Positions 25,733-33,926 of a stretch of 64,000 nt of DNA are shown here, in pieces (the first letter of the stretch is position 1; each line of letters starts with the position of its first letter). Under the pieces are notes generated by a model. The model was given only the letters and a program-made list of their open reading frames with translations, did not search any database and had not been told where the DNA came from. The translations under genes and the position numbers were made by a program. Source of the stretch: Marinilactibacillus psychrotolerans (GTDB lineage Bacteria > Bacillota > Bacilli > Lactobacillales > Carnobacteriaceae_A); NCBI RefSeq assembly GCF_900101525.1, contig NZ_FMZD01000003.1, positions 117,650 through 181,649 on the forward strand, given 5' to 3'.

Positions 25733-28537
25733 TCAATTTCCATTTTTTAAAAAATGATTGATTTCTTTTGAAATAACTTTTAATGGTAACTGTTCAATTT
25801 TTACTTCTGGAGGTAAAGCTTGCTTAAATATGTGGGCATAACTTGACTCAATATATCTGCTGTCTAATATAATTAAGATACCTTTATCGTTTTCAGAACG
25901 AATCAATCGTCCAAAACCTTGTTTCATTCTGAGAACGGCTCGAGGCAATGTATCTTGTACAAAAGGATTTTGATTATGAGCCAGTATTTCTTTATATCGC
26001 ATTTTAACTGCCGGTAGCTCTGGAGAATCAAATGGAAGTCTTGTTACGATCACAATCTTTAATGAGTCACCTGGCAAGTCGATTCCTTCCCAAAATGAAT
26101 CTGCCCCCAGTAGTAAGGCATTTCTATTTTTCTTGAACTGTTTTAATAATTTCGACTTAGTTCCAGAAATATTTTGGGCAAGTATTAATTTATTATCAAG
26201 CGATTTCTTATTTTGCAAGTTATGATAAACCCGTTGTAATGAGTCAATCGATCTAAACAAAATTAGTGCATTCTCATCCACTTCTTTTGCTAGAATCTCA
26301 ATTGAGTCCGTCAAATATCCAATATAGTCATCACTAGAGGATTCTTTTACTGCTAATAATTTCTCCGGTACATATACTTTTGTATTTTTTTCATAATTAT
26401 ATGAAGACAAAAGTTCTACAAATCTAAGATTATCTAGTTCTAATTGTTTCTTAAAAAAATCAATTGATCGATTATAAGAAAGCGTGCTACTTGTGTACAC
26501 TACATGACTGTAGTCTTGTAATGAGTGTAATAACTTTTCTTTCATATAAAGACTTGTTCTATTAAATTTTAAAGTACTACTAGGCTTTTTTGAATAATAA
26601 GAAATCCAAGAATGGTCACCAGGACTATTCTGATCAAAAATAGTTTTAAAGGACTGGGCATTGTTGGTAAGTTCTTCTAGAAAATCATTAAACATGAGCA
26701 TATTGAATTGCTCAGAAGAAGATAGTTGATCTTTATCTTCTAGACTTTTATTTATAATATGGTTTCCTACGTAGATTACTTCATACACTAATCTAGTTAA
26801 TTCCTTTACTGTTCTCTTGAGCGGGAGACTCAATTGCGAGAATTCAACAGATCTTTCCTGCCATTTGATAATCCTAGACTTTTTTTCTCTTGATAGATTT
26901 AATTGGTCTACCCAGTAATCTATAAAAGCTTCCCATTCGGATTCAAAAAGTGTTTTGTTTGTTTCAATGGACTGAATTTGATATTCTTTGATGATATTTC
27001 TTCTAGATAATTCATACAAAGTTGCTATAATAGAATTTTCTTTTTCTAAGGTACCAAATTTCTTAAGAACTGATATAAATGAATTATAGGATATCGTTTC
27101 AGTGGCAGCAGATTGAACAACATCTGGAAAAAAGTGGGCCTCATCAATAAGAATTCTTTCTACATCAGAAAACAAACTCTTTTCCTTTTTCCAATCATGA
27201 ACCAAGAAGGCATGATTCGTTACAATAATTGCAGCTTGATCTAGTGCTTTTTGAGCACGGTGATAAAAATCAAGATTTTTCCACTTTTGAAATGTTTTAC
27301 TGGTAAGGTTTGCCTGACCTACTCTTACCTCTGTCCAGAAATCATGGCTATTATTCCCTCCTGCACCTAATTCATCCAGATCTCCAGTAGTAGTCTCAGT
27401 TAACCATACTAAAATGCGCATACAAAATAAGGCCTCAATATCTTGTAAATCCACATGTTTCAATTTATATTCAAAGTTAGCAAGAGAAAGATAATGATAC
27501 TTTCCTTTCACTGAAGCAATTTTTAAAGGAAACGCTAGAAATTGGTTTAAGTATGCAAAGGTTTCTTCTACCATTTGTCTTTGTAATATAGTCGTTTTAG
27601 TACTGATTAAAATGGGCTTTTCTGAAGTAGCAATAAAGCTGATAGGAAGCATATAACCTAAAGATTTACCTAGACCAGATGAACCTTCAATAGCTAATCC
27701 ATCCATTTTTTCGGATTTTTTAAAATATTGATAAACTGTATCCATCATCTCTTCTTGTGTTGACCTTTTTAAATACGAGTCATCAAAAAAAGCTGTTTTT
27801 GATTTAGAAGATTCAGGATAAAATGAATTTATAGGAGGCTTTATAGCTTGAATACATATAGAAGGATCTTTTAACGCTATTCCTTCTGCAATTACAAGAT
27901 CTTTACTTAAATCTTTTGGTGCTTTTTTCATAATGTCTAATGCGTGAATAAAGAAAAGATACGTTTCTGCAATACAATAATGGGATAGTTCAGCCAGTTT
28001 CTCCACTGTTGTCAAGGGGAGTGTTTGCAGTTTTTCATCCATTTTTTTAAGTAGAAAAACAGTAGCTTCAGCATCAAATAAAGCATTATGAGGGCGATCT
28101 AGATCATAGCCCAACCATTCTACAATTTCCTGTAAAACATAACTATTTGATGTCGGGAAAATAACCTGCGCAAGTTCAACCGTATCAATAGCTGGAATCG
28201 TTAATTTTGGAAATCCTGCTCTCTGAAACTCCTGATTAAGAAATTGAAAATCAAATCCTACATTATGAGCAACAAAAATTGTCTGTTCTAGCATTGAGTA
28301 AAGAATAGGGGCAATATCTTCAAAGTAAGGTGCTTCTTTAACCTCTTTAGAACTAATCCCAGTAAGTTCTTGTATTCTTTTAGGAACGTTTTTTAGGGGA
28401 TTAACATACGTATCGAAAGACTCTAAGATTTCTCCGTTTTCTAAAAGTACACATGCGAATTGAATCATTCTATCATTTTCGATATTTCCGCCTGTTGACT
28501 CTATATCTACAATGGCATAAATTTGATTTTTTTTCAT
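25733..28537 (-). CDS. dinG: DinG-type 3'-5' exonuclease/helicase
   Basis: 934 residues. The N-terminal 165 form a DnaQ-type exonuclease with D-I-E-S-T-G-G, H-N-V-G-F-D and H-N-A-L-F-D-A, all catalytic acids present. The rest is an XPD/DinG-like superfamily 2 helicase: Walker A S-S-G-L-G-K-S near residue 287, D-E-A-H near 465 and the C-terminal Q-G-F-G-R-L-I-R motif VI. The four iron-sulfur cysteines of enterobacterial DinG are not evident, as in Firmicute members. It probably acts on DNA or RNA repair substrates. ATG with AAGGAGG. Confidence 0.93.
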   Translation of the reverse strand: MKKNQIYAIVDIESTGGNIENDRMIQFACVLLENGEILESFDTYVNPLKNVPKRIQELTGISSKEVKEAPYFEDIAPILYSMLEQTIFVAHNVGFDFQFLNQEFQRAGFPKLTIPAIDTVELAQVIFPTSNSYVLQEIVEWLGYDLDRPHNALFDAEATVFLLKKMDEKLQTLPLTTVEKLAELSHYCIAETYLFFIHALDIMKKAPKDLSKDLVIAEGIALKDPSICIQAIKPPINSFYPESSKSKTAFFDDSYLKRSTQEEMMDTVYQYFKKSEKMDGLAIEGSSGLGKSLGYMLPISFIATSEKPILISTKTTILQRQMVEETFAYLNQFLAFPLKIASVKGKYHYLSLANFEYKLKHVDLQDIEALFCMRILVWLTETTTGDLDELGAGGNNSHDFWTEVRVGQANLTSKTFQKWKNLDFYHRAQKALDQAAIIVTNHAFLVHDWKKEKSLFSDVERILIDEAHFFPDVVQSAATETISYNSFISVLKKFGTLEKENSIIATLYELSRRNIIKEYQIQSIETNKTLFESEWEAFIDYWVDQLNLSREKKSRIIKWQERSVEFSQLSLPLKRTVKELTRLVYEVIYVGNHIINKSLEDKDQLSSSEQFNMLMFNDFLEELTNNAQSFKTIFDQNSPGDHSWISYYSKKPSSTLKFNRTSLYMKEKLLHSLQDYSHVVYTSSTLSYNRSIDFFKKQLELDNLRFVELLSSYNYEKNTKVYVPEKLLAVKESSSDDYIGYLTDSIEILAKEVDENALILFRSIDSLQRVYHNLQNKKSLDNKLILAQNISGTKSKLLKQFKKNRNALLLGADSFWEGIDLPGDSLKIVIVTRLPFDSPELPAVKMRYKEILAHNQNPFVQDTLPRAVLRMKQGFGRLIRSENDKGILIILDSRYIESSYAHIFKQALPPEVKIEQLPLKVISKEINHFLKNGN

Positions 28538-28582
28538 AAAAACCTCCTTTCCTTATAACTTGGAAAAGTAATAAATTTATAT

Positions 28583-29800
28583 TTATTTTTGTTTAGGTAT
28601 TAATTGATTTGCAGTTATCCATTTTAGGATTTGAGAATAATCATTTTCTATTTCTTGATCCAGCACTGCTTGCTCTACTCTATCCAGTAAATCTCCTAGC
28701 CATATTCCAGCTTTTTGATCAGTTAATTTTAAGAGATCTTTTCCCGAGATAGCTAAATCTTTTTTTGAATAAATAGGAAGATCATTGTAGAATTTTTCGA
28801 CTAGCCTTCTGTTGGAATCATATTTCAATAAAGCTAAAACATTCTCAGTTTCAAGTGATAATCTTTTTCCTACTTTATATATTGTTTCTTTACTAATTTG
28901 CTTATGCAGGCGTTCATGAGCTGTCATATAAACTGTTTCAATATCTTGAATGTTTTTATTTGAAAGTTTCCATGAACGAAGGAACCCTCTAACTTCAGTA
29001 GGCATAAGCGTTGAACACATTAAATAAGATACCCAGATTTGGATTTCATTTTCAAAAGGCTTTTCAATACTGATTAATCCTTCAAGTCCTTGCTTATCCA
29101 GCCCTGGGCAATAGGCATATAGGTTTGTTTTAATAAAATAAAGCAGGCCTTTATTCTTGGATTTTCCTAAAAACATCTTAATAAATTCAATTTGAATTCG
29201 TTCAATCGCAATATGACTTAATAGAGCTGCATGTTTTTTTATTGCTTCAGTTGTATGCCTATCTATCTCAAAATCTAACTGCGCTGCAAAACGAGTAGCT
29301 CTGAGCATACGAAGAGCATCTTCGTTGAACCGTTCATCTGGAATTCCAACTGCTTTGATAAGCCGGGAATTTAAGTCTTCTTTGCCATTGAAATAATCAT
29401 GAATGACTCCATCTCCATCCATTGCTAGAGCATTAATGGTAAAGTCTCTTCTTTTTAAATCTTCTTTTAATGAACGCACAAAAGTAACCGAATCTGGACG
29501 TCTAAAATCCTGATACGTTGATTCGGTTCGAAAAGTTGTTATTTCATAAGAATGTTCACCGGAAAGAACCAATACCGTTCCATGTTCAATTCCAACATCA
29601 ATTGTTTTTTTAAAAAGCTTTTTTACTTCATTTGGAAATGCACTAGTTGCAATATCAACATCATTTACCTCATGATTTAATAATGCATCTCTAACACTTC
29701 CACCTACAAAATATGCCTCAAAACCGGCAGAATTAAGCTTGTTTAAAACAGGTAGAGCTTCAATAAACACATTATCTAATTCAATTCTATTGTTTGCCAT
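28583..29800 (-). CDS. cca: CCA-adding tRNA nucleotidyltransferase
   Basis: Builds and repairs the CCA end of tRNAs. 405 residues: class II nucleotidyltransferase head with G-G-S-V-R-D and the metal pair D-V-D, then the R-R-D-F-T-I-N-A motif and the E-D-x-x-R-x-x-R segment that selects CTP and ATP, then helical neck, body and tail. The ATG has no ribosome site in the usual place. An AAAGGAG lies 57 bases upstream with a long hairpin between; no other in-frame start exists before an upstream stop. Confidence 0.96.
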   Translation of the reverse strand: MANNRIELDNVFIEALPVLNKLNSAGFEAYFVGGSVRDALLNHEVNDVDIATSAFPNEVKKLFKKTIDVGIEHGTVLVLSGEHSYEITTFRTESTYQDFRRPDSVTFVRSLKEDLKRRDFTINALAMDGDGVIHDYFNGKEDLNSRLIKAVGIPDERFNEDALRMLRATRFAAQLDFEIDRHTTEAIKKHAALLSHIAIERIQIEFIKMFLGKSKNKGLLYFIKTNLYAYCPGLDKQGLEGLISIEKPFENEIQIWVSYLMCSTLMPTEVRGFLRSWKLSNKNIQDIETVYMTAHERLHKQISKETIYKVGKRLSLETENVLALLKYDSNRRLVEKFYNDLPIYSKKDLAISGKDLLKLTDQKAGIWLGDLLDRVEQAVLDQEIENDYSQILKWITANQLIPKQK

Positions 29801-29863
29801 ATTAAACGTGCGACAGCGCTCTTCAATCTTCTCAGTTGAAGTGCCTCGCCTGCTCGCTCCTTT
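29801..29863 (-). promoter_or_regulatory. Ribosome-binding site separated from the cca start by a hairpin
   Basis: Reading on the minus strand: AAAGGAG (29857–29863), then a stem-loop (29811–29856) whose helices CGA/TCG, CAG/CTG, GC/GC and CTTCAA/TTGAAG are separated by small bulges around a nine-base loop, then ten bases and ATG. If folded, the effective SD-to-AUG spacing is about ten bases. Confidence 0.55.
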
Positions 29864-29881
29864 ACTTATTTAAAGATATAT

Positions 29882-30205
29882 TTAGTCTTCAACTCTTTCA
29901 AACCGATTGTAATCTCTGGTGTTAAATTTGTTCATCACGAGTTTAAATGCGTCCGATAAATCTATATCTAAAGAGTTCGCTAAACTAATCATTACAAATA
30001 GTACATCTCCCAGTTCTTCTTCAATAGATTTCTCAGTTTCCTCAGCTTTCTTTGGTTTATCACCATGAATATGGTTGATTTCTCTGGCAAGTTCTCCAAC
30101 TTCTTCTGTCAAGCGTGCAAGTTGACCTAAAGGTGAAAAGTATCCTGCTTTAAACTGCTTTATGTACTCATCGACTTCTTTTTGCAAAACCCTAATATCT
30201 GTCAT
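29882..30205 (-). CDS. MazG-like nucleotide pyrophosphohydrolase (YpjD-like)
   Basis: 107 residues, a single MazG-fold unit with the metal-binding E-E-V-G-E-L-A-R-E-I motif and the E-E-E-L-G-D-V-L-F helix, all four acids present. This small type hydrolyses (d)NTPs to the monophosphate; its cellular substrate is not known. Bacillus ypjD sits near cca in the same way. ATG with GAGGG. 81 bp before cca, probably the same transcript. Confidence 0.85.
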   Translation of the reverse strand: MTDIRVLQKEVDEYIKQFKAGYFSPLGQLARLTEEVGELAREINHIHGDKPKKAEETEKSIEEELGDVLFVMISLANSLDIDLSDAFKLVMNKFNTRDYNRFERVED

Positions 30206-30253
30206 TATTAAACCCTCAAATCACTTAAAAAGTGCTATTTTCAAGAATCAATA

Positions 30254-30283
30254 GAGTACAATCACTCTGAACCAATTGTACTC
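30254..30283 (-). other. Intergenic hairpin between ypiB and mazG-like genes
   Basis: A perfect 9-bp stem (30254–30262 with 30275–30283) with a twelve-base loop. It has no T run, so it may be a processing or stabilising element rather than a terminator. Confidence 0.4.
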
Positions 30284-30314
30284 CATTATCTCTAATTATT
30301 CAGTTATTCATTAA

Positions 30315-30884
30315 TCAGGAATGAGGTAAACCATTATTTAATTTTTCCTCAACTACCTTTAATTCATTTGTAAGTTCATAAAATGTGTTCTTTTCATCTT
30401 GTTCCAAGGCACGATCAATTTCTTGTATCAATCTATTTCTCATTTCTTCTAAATGGAATTGATCAATGGCATCGTTGACCTCTTGACTAAGTTCTTCTGA
30501 AATAGAATCATTCCAGCTTGAAAAAGGATTATCTTCTAATACAGTAAGATACTCGGGAGACATCCAAGAATCCGTGAAAAATAGTTCTATATATAAATCT
30601 GTATGCCAATTTAATCTAACTTCATGAAAAGCTTGTTCTGGATTATCAAATGCATGTCCATCTTTATAAAATTTAAAGGCTTCTTGGTCTGTCCCTACTG
30701 CTGCCATCCGAATTCCTCTTGGTGTTCTTTCAGCACTTTCAACAAATTTTGCTTTATTTAATACGATATCGTGATTGAGTAAATAATTTAAGATCCACAT
30801 TGATTCACGACGTTTCATCTGATATCTTTGTAAAAACCACTTCAAAAAATGCTTCTTGTCTTTTAATTGTACTCGATTATTCAT
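30315..30884 (-). CDS. ypiB: UPF0302 protein YpiB
   Basis: 189 residues. It has the family hallmarks K-K-x-F-L-x-W-F-L, the R-R-E-S-M-W-I-L-N-Y-L helix, A-E-x-T-P-R-G, and F-Y-K-D-G-x-x-F-D-N-P-E-x-A-F-H-E-V-R-L-N-W, then a charged helical tail. Its function is not established. It follows ypiA on the same strand with a strong GGAGGGG site, the same pair as in Bacillus. Confidence 0.88.
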   Translation of the reverse strand: MNNRVQLKDKKHFLKWFLQRYQMKRRESMWILNYLLNHDIVLNKAKFVESAERTPRGIRMAAVGTDQEAFKFYKDGHAFDNPEQAFHEVRLNWHTDLYIELFFTDSWMSPEYLTVLEDNPFSSWNDSISEELSQEVNDAIDQFHLEEMRNRLIQEIDRALEQDEKNTFYELTNELKVVEEKLNNGLPHS

Positions 30885-30954
30885 AATGACTCCCCTCCTT
30901 GTAGATAAGACGCATTAAATACTCAAGTATCCCTCTTCTTTATTATAACAAAAA

Positions 30955-32223
30955 TCATTCGAAATCTAAGTGTTCATTGTTTAAAATTTCTTGAATTTCT
31001 AAATCATCGCTTCTAAACTCAAGATACCTAATTCCAACTTCTCTAGATTTCTCTATCTGTCCTTCTTCTCTCAAAAAGAAGAAATATTGTTTTAAAAATT
31101 CTATATTTGTATCAAAATATGGGTAGGCTTTATCATAGGCTCTTCTAGCAGCATCGTATTCTTCTAATTCATTTTGAGCGACAGCAAGATTCCAATGTAA
31201 TTGCGGGTCAGCATCCAATTCTGTCAGAGCCTTTTGAACAAACTCAACAGTTTCTTCATATCTTTCCTGATGCAATAAAAAGTTTGTATATTGCAAAGAA
31301 ATAGTTTCGTTATCCGGATCTAGTTCAAGTGCTAGCTTATAATACTGCTCCGCTTTCACTTCATTACTTCTTTTAAGTTCAACTTCTGCTCCGATTAGAT
31401 AAAGCTGGTAGTTTGTTTTATCTTGCAAAAGACCTTCTTCAATAATTTCAGAGGCCTTATCTAACTGATTTTCTTCATCTAACCCTTTTGCAAGATAGGG
31501 GTATAAAGAAGTATAGGAATGATCCATCTCTTTGACTTTATAAAGACATTCATTTGCACGTTGGTATTCTTTAACTTGAAAGTAAGTGAAACCTAATTGG
31601 AATAAAGTATCAACGGTATCATCCACTTCAACAGCTTCTTCTAAATAGTCTATAGCGTTCTCCCAGTCTCCCAGGGCGCTATAAGCGCTTCCCAATCTGG
31701 AAACTAGGTGAATACCAGCTAAATTTTCTTCCCCCATTGTTAACAACTGCTCATATTCACGAATAGCTTGAGCATATTTCCCCATGGTAAAGTGCAATTC
31801 AGCTAATGCAAATAGGATAACTGGTTCATTTTCCAGAATCGATTGGGCCTCCAAAAGCTTTTGTTCAGAAACCTCAGGAAGATCTAATCCTTGATAATAA
31901 TCTGCAGACACCAGCAATGCCTGCGGATAAACACTACTAGTTTTATCGATGGACTGAAGCCAGTCAATTGCTTCGAGCTCATTACCTTCTTCAATCGCAA
32001 TCTCTGCCAAATTAACCTTGATTTCATCATCTTTGGGATTCTGGTCAAGTAAATGATGTAATACACGTTTAGTTTGTTCAAGAAATCCTAATTGATATAA
32101 AGAATCGCTTAATCCATATAACTCATCAATAGAATCTTGTTCCAGCGCAAGGATAAAAAGTTCTTCCGCTTCAGATAGTTGATCATTCTGTAAAGCATCG
32201 ATCATTTTTTGAGAATAGGACAT
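30955..32223 (-). CDS. ypiA: TPR-repeat protein YpiA
   Basis: 422 residues made of about ten tetratricopeptide helix pairs with recurring A-L-x-L-D/E-P-D-N, Y-x-L-A and A-x-x-Y-x-x-A patterns. No membrane segment or signal, so it is a cytoplasmic scaffold. Bacillus YpiA has the same architecture and neighbour (ypiB); its partner is not visible here. ATG with GGAGGAG. First gene of the ypiA–ypiB run; the pil remnant upstream ends at a terminator. Confidence 0.85.
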   Translation of the reverse strand: MSYSQKMIDALQNDQLSEAEELFILALEQDSIDELYGLSDSLYQLGFLEQTKRVLHHLLDQNPKDDEIKVNLAEIAIEEGNELEAIDWLQSIDKTSSVYPQALLVSADYYQGLDLPEVSEQKLLEAQSILENEPVILFALAELHFTMGKYAQAIREYEQLLTMGEENLAGIHLVSRLGSAYSALGDWENAIDYLEEAVEVDDTVDTLFQLGFTYFQVKEYQRANECLYKVKEMDHSYTSLYPYLAKGLDEENQLDKASEIIEEGLLQDKTNYQLYLIGAEVELKRSNEVKAEQYYKLALELDPDNETISLQYTNFLLHQERYEETVEFVQKALTELDADPQLHWNLAVAQNELEEYDAARRAYDKAYPYFDTNIEFLKQYFFFLREEGQIEKSREVGIRYLEFRSDDLEIQEILNNEHLDFE

Positions 32224-32362
32224 ATTGTCTCCTCCAGATAGTCAGTTTATTTAATAGATTACTTTTTTTAATACCTTTATCTGCTTTTTATACTTCTCCT
32301 ATCTTATCATATTCATTAAGCTTCGTCATGTTAACAATTTAAAAAGCAGCATTAGACAAAAT

Positions 32363-32393
32363 AAAAAAACGCCTTTTAAAAAGACGTTTATTT
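32363..32393 (-). terminator. Terminator of the pil-remnant transcript
   Basis: An 11-bp stem with G-T pairs around AAACGTCTTTT/AAAAGGCGTTT, read on the minus strand, is followed by a long T run, just past the PilO-like stop codon. Confidence 0.75.
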
Positions 32394-32396
32394 ATT

Positions 32397-32591
32397 TTAT
32401 TCTGTCAGGTCAGAAGTTTGATTATACGTATTCAGAAATATAGTTGCTTTAAAAGATAAATTCTGCCCTGTTTCATATGATATAGAGGTTAAATCTGTTT
32501 TTTGTGTTAATTCATAAATCTCTTTGACAAATTTGTCTAACTCATTTACATTCTCATATTCAACTTCCAATTGATAGGAATGAGTTTCCAC
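32397..32591 (-). pseudogene. PilO-like C-terminal fragment (type IV pilus assembly)
   Basis: 64 codons from a GTG without a convincing ribosome site. The sequence Y-Q-L-E-V-E-Y-E-N-V-N-E-L-D-K-F-V, then I-S-Y, F-K-A-T-I-F-L-N-T-Y, follows the pattern of the C-terminal ferredoxin-like domain of PilO: a beta strand, a helix with F-V/F-L, two more strands ending in L-x-T-Y. The membrane segment and coiled coil of a normal PilO are missing. It lies 51 bp after the prepilin peptidase. I read it as what is left of pilO after a deletion also removed pilM and pilN. A small unrelated gene is possible. Confidence 0.4.
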
Positions 32592-32642
32592 ATTTTCAAC
32601 TTCTTCATTATCACTAGTTGACTCTAGTCATATTATCTTTTG

Positions 32643-33395
32643 CTAAAATGAGGATAAGTACCAATGTAAAATGAATTTACCAAAATATAAAACGGTCACT
32701 GCTGATGCGCCTATGTAGGGACCGAACGGGACTTTAGTCTTTCTCGTAACTTTTCCAAGAGCAAGTAAAATACCATTAATTACAGCGCCATATAATGTTG
32801 AAAGTAAGAACAGCAATAAAAATAATTGCCAACCAAAAAGCAACCCAAATAAAGAAAAAAACTTAAGGTCTCCGATTCCCATACCACCTTTAGTAATATA
32901 AATAATAAGCCCAATTAATAAAAAAGCGAGGGCGGCTCCTACGATTGAAGATGTCCAATTCGTATCAAGAAAAAAGGCTTTTATTATCAAAAACAGCGGT
33001 AAAAAAAACAGTAAAATTTTATTTGGAATCTTTTGATAAGTTATATCTGAAACAGTTACAATAACGATCATAGAGACTAAAAGCAATCCAAAGATCGTTT
33101 GAAAAGATAATCCAAAGAAAAGGTATGTCGCAGTAAACAGAAGCCCCGTAGCGAGTTCTACCACAGGATAGACAATTGAGATTGAGCTTCCGCAACCTTT
33201 ACACTTTCCCTTTTGAATAACATAAGACAGTACAGGTATTAACTCAATCCAAGTCAATTTTCTTTTACAAGTGTAACAATAAGAATTTCTCTGAGATAAA
33301 AAATTATTAATCGGCACCCGCAACCCTACTACATTATAAAAAGATCCGAATATCAAACCATATATGAAAAAAACTATTCCTATAAACCATTCCAT
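32643..33395 (-). CDS. Prepilin peptidase, A24 family (PilD/ComC type)
   Basis: About 250 residues. It cleaves the leader of type IV prepilins and N-methylates the new end. Visible are the zinc/methylase cysteines C-Y-T-C and C-K-G-C, F-G-S-F near the N-terminus, the first catalytic Asp in V-S-D-I-T, the second in G-M-G-I-G-D-L-K, and eight or so membrane helices. The frame is intact. I start at the ATG eight bases after AGGAG, not the ATGs upstream. It may serve ComG pseudopilins encoded elsewhere, which would explain why it survives next to broken pil genes. Confidence 0.9.
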   Translation of the reverse strand: MEWFIGIVFFIYGLIFGSFYNVVGLRVPINNFLSQRNSYCYTCKRKLTWIELIPVLSYVIQKGKCKGCGSSISIVYPVVELATGLLFTATYLFFGLSFQTIFGLLLVSMIVIVTVSDITYQKIPNKILLFFLPLFLIIKAFFLDTNWTSSIVGAALAFLLIGLIIYITKGGMGIGDLKFFSLFGLLFGWQLFLLLFLLSTLYGAVINGILLALGKVTRKTKVPFGPYIGASAVTVLYFGKFILHWYLSSF

Positions 33396-33773
33396 CCTCA
33401 TAACTCCTAAGTTCATTCTATGCAAAAAAATCTCCAAATTTATTCTATAATATTCCTTTGTAGTAAAATCATTGCCTATTTTTGAATCAAATGAAAAGGA
33501 GAATCTCTAATAGATTCTCCAAGTATCAAAAGTAAGCATTCTATTAATATCTAACTGATAGGTATCCTCAAAAAGTGATTATATTTCTTTAGAAGTATCG
33601 TTTAGACTGACTTTAGTTACATAATTACTGAGATAGAATCTCAATTTTCAGCTGTGAAACAATACCTCCTACAGCTAAAATATCAGTCCCTTTAAAGCAA
33701 GTACTAGACCAGAGCTGTTTTCTTATCGACTTGTAATAACTACACTTCTGATAATATCCATATCAATTATATT
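33396..33773. other. Gap with possible decayed pilin sequence
   Basis: Between the truncated prepilin and the peptidase. No intact ORF. Minus-strand stretches that could be the missing pilin C-terminus appear in changing frames, broken by stops (for example around 33630–33740), and a hairpin lies at 33498–33520. Confidence 0.35.
33490..33520 (-). terminator. Hairpin, possible terminator after the prepilin fragment
   Basis: A perfect 9-bp stem (33498–33506 with 33512–33520), loop of five, is followed by TTTTCATTTG on the minus strand. Confidence 0.55.
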
Positions 33774-33926
33774 CTAAAGTAAATATTTAAGAATCATTTT
33801 ATAAAAAATCAAGAAAGAAGTGACTACGATTGATAAAATTGCGATGGCAACAATCAACTCAATTAAAGTAGTCCCTTCCTGCTTTTTAATAAGTTTTATC
33901 GGGTTCCAAAATAGCTTGTCTTTCAT
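33774..33926 (-). pseudogene. Truncated type IV prepilin-like gene
   Basis: 50 codons from the ATG that follows GAAGGGGAT. It carries a class III leader and cleavage region K-K-Q-E-G then T-T-L-I-E-L-I-V-A-I-A-I-L-S, with Glu at position +5 of the mature protein, then ends after a single hydrophobic helix. A working pilin needs about 100 residues more. The start overlaps the end of the diguanylate cyclase gene. It could instead be a very short prepilin-like peptide, but the downstream sequence looks like decayed coding DNA. Confidence 0.5.

Noticed and set aside
29801..29872. Upstream in-frame extension of cca
   Set aside because: The frame is open for about 22 codons but holds no ATG, GTG or TTG before the stop, so it cannot be the true N-terminus.
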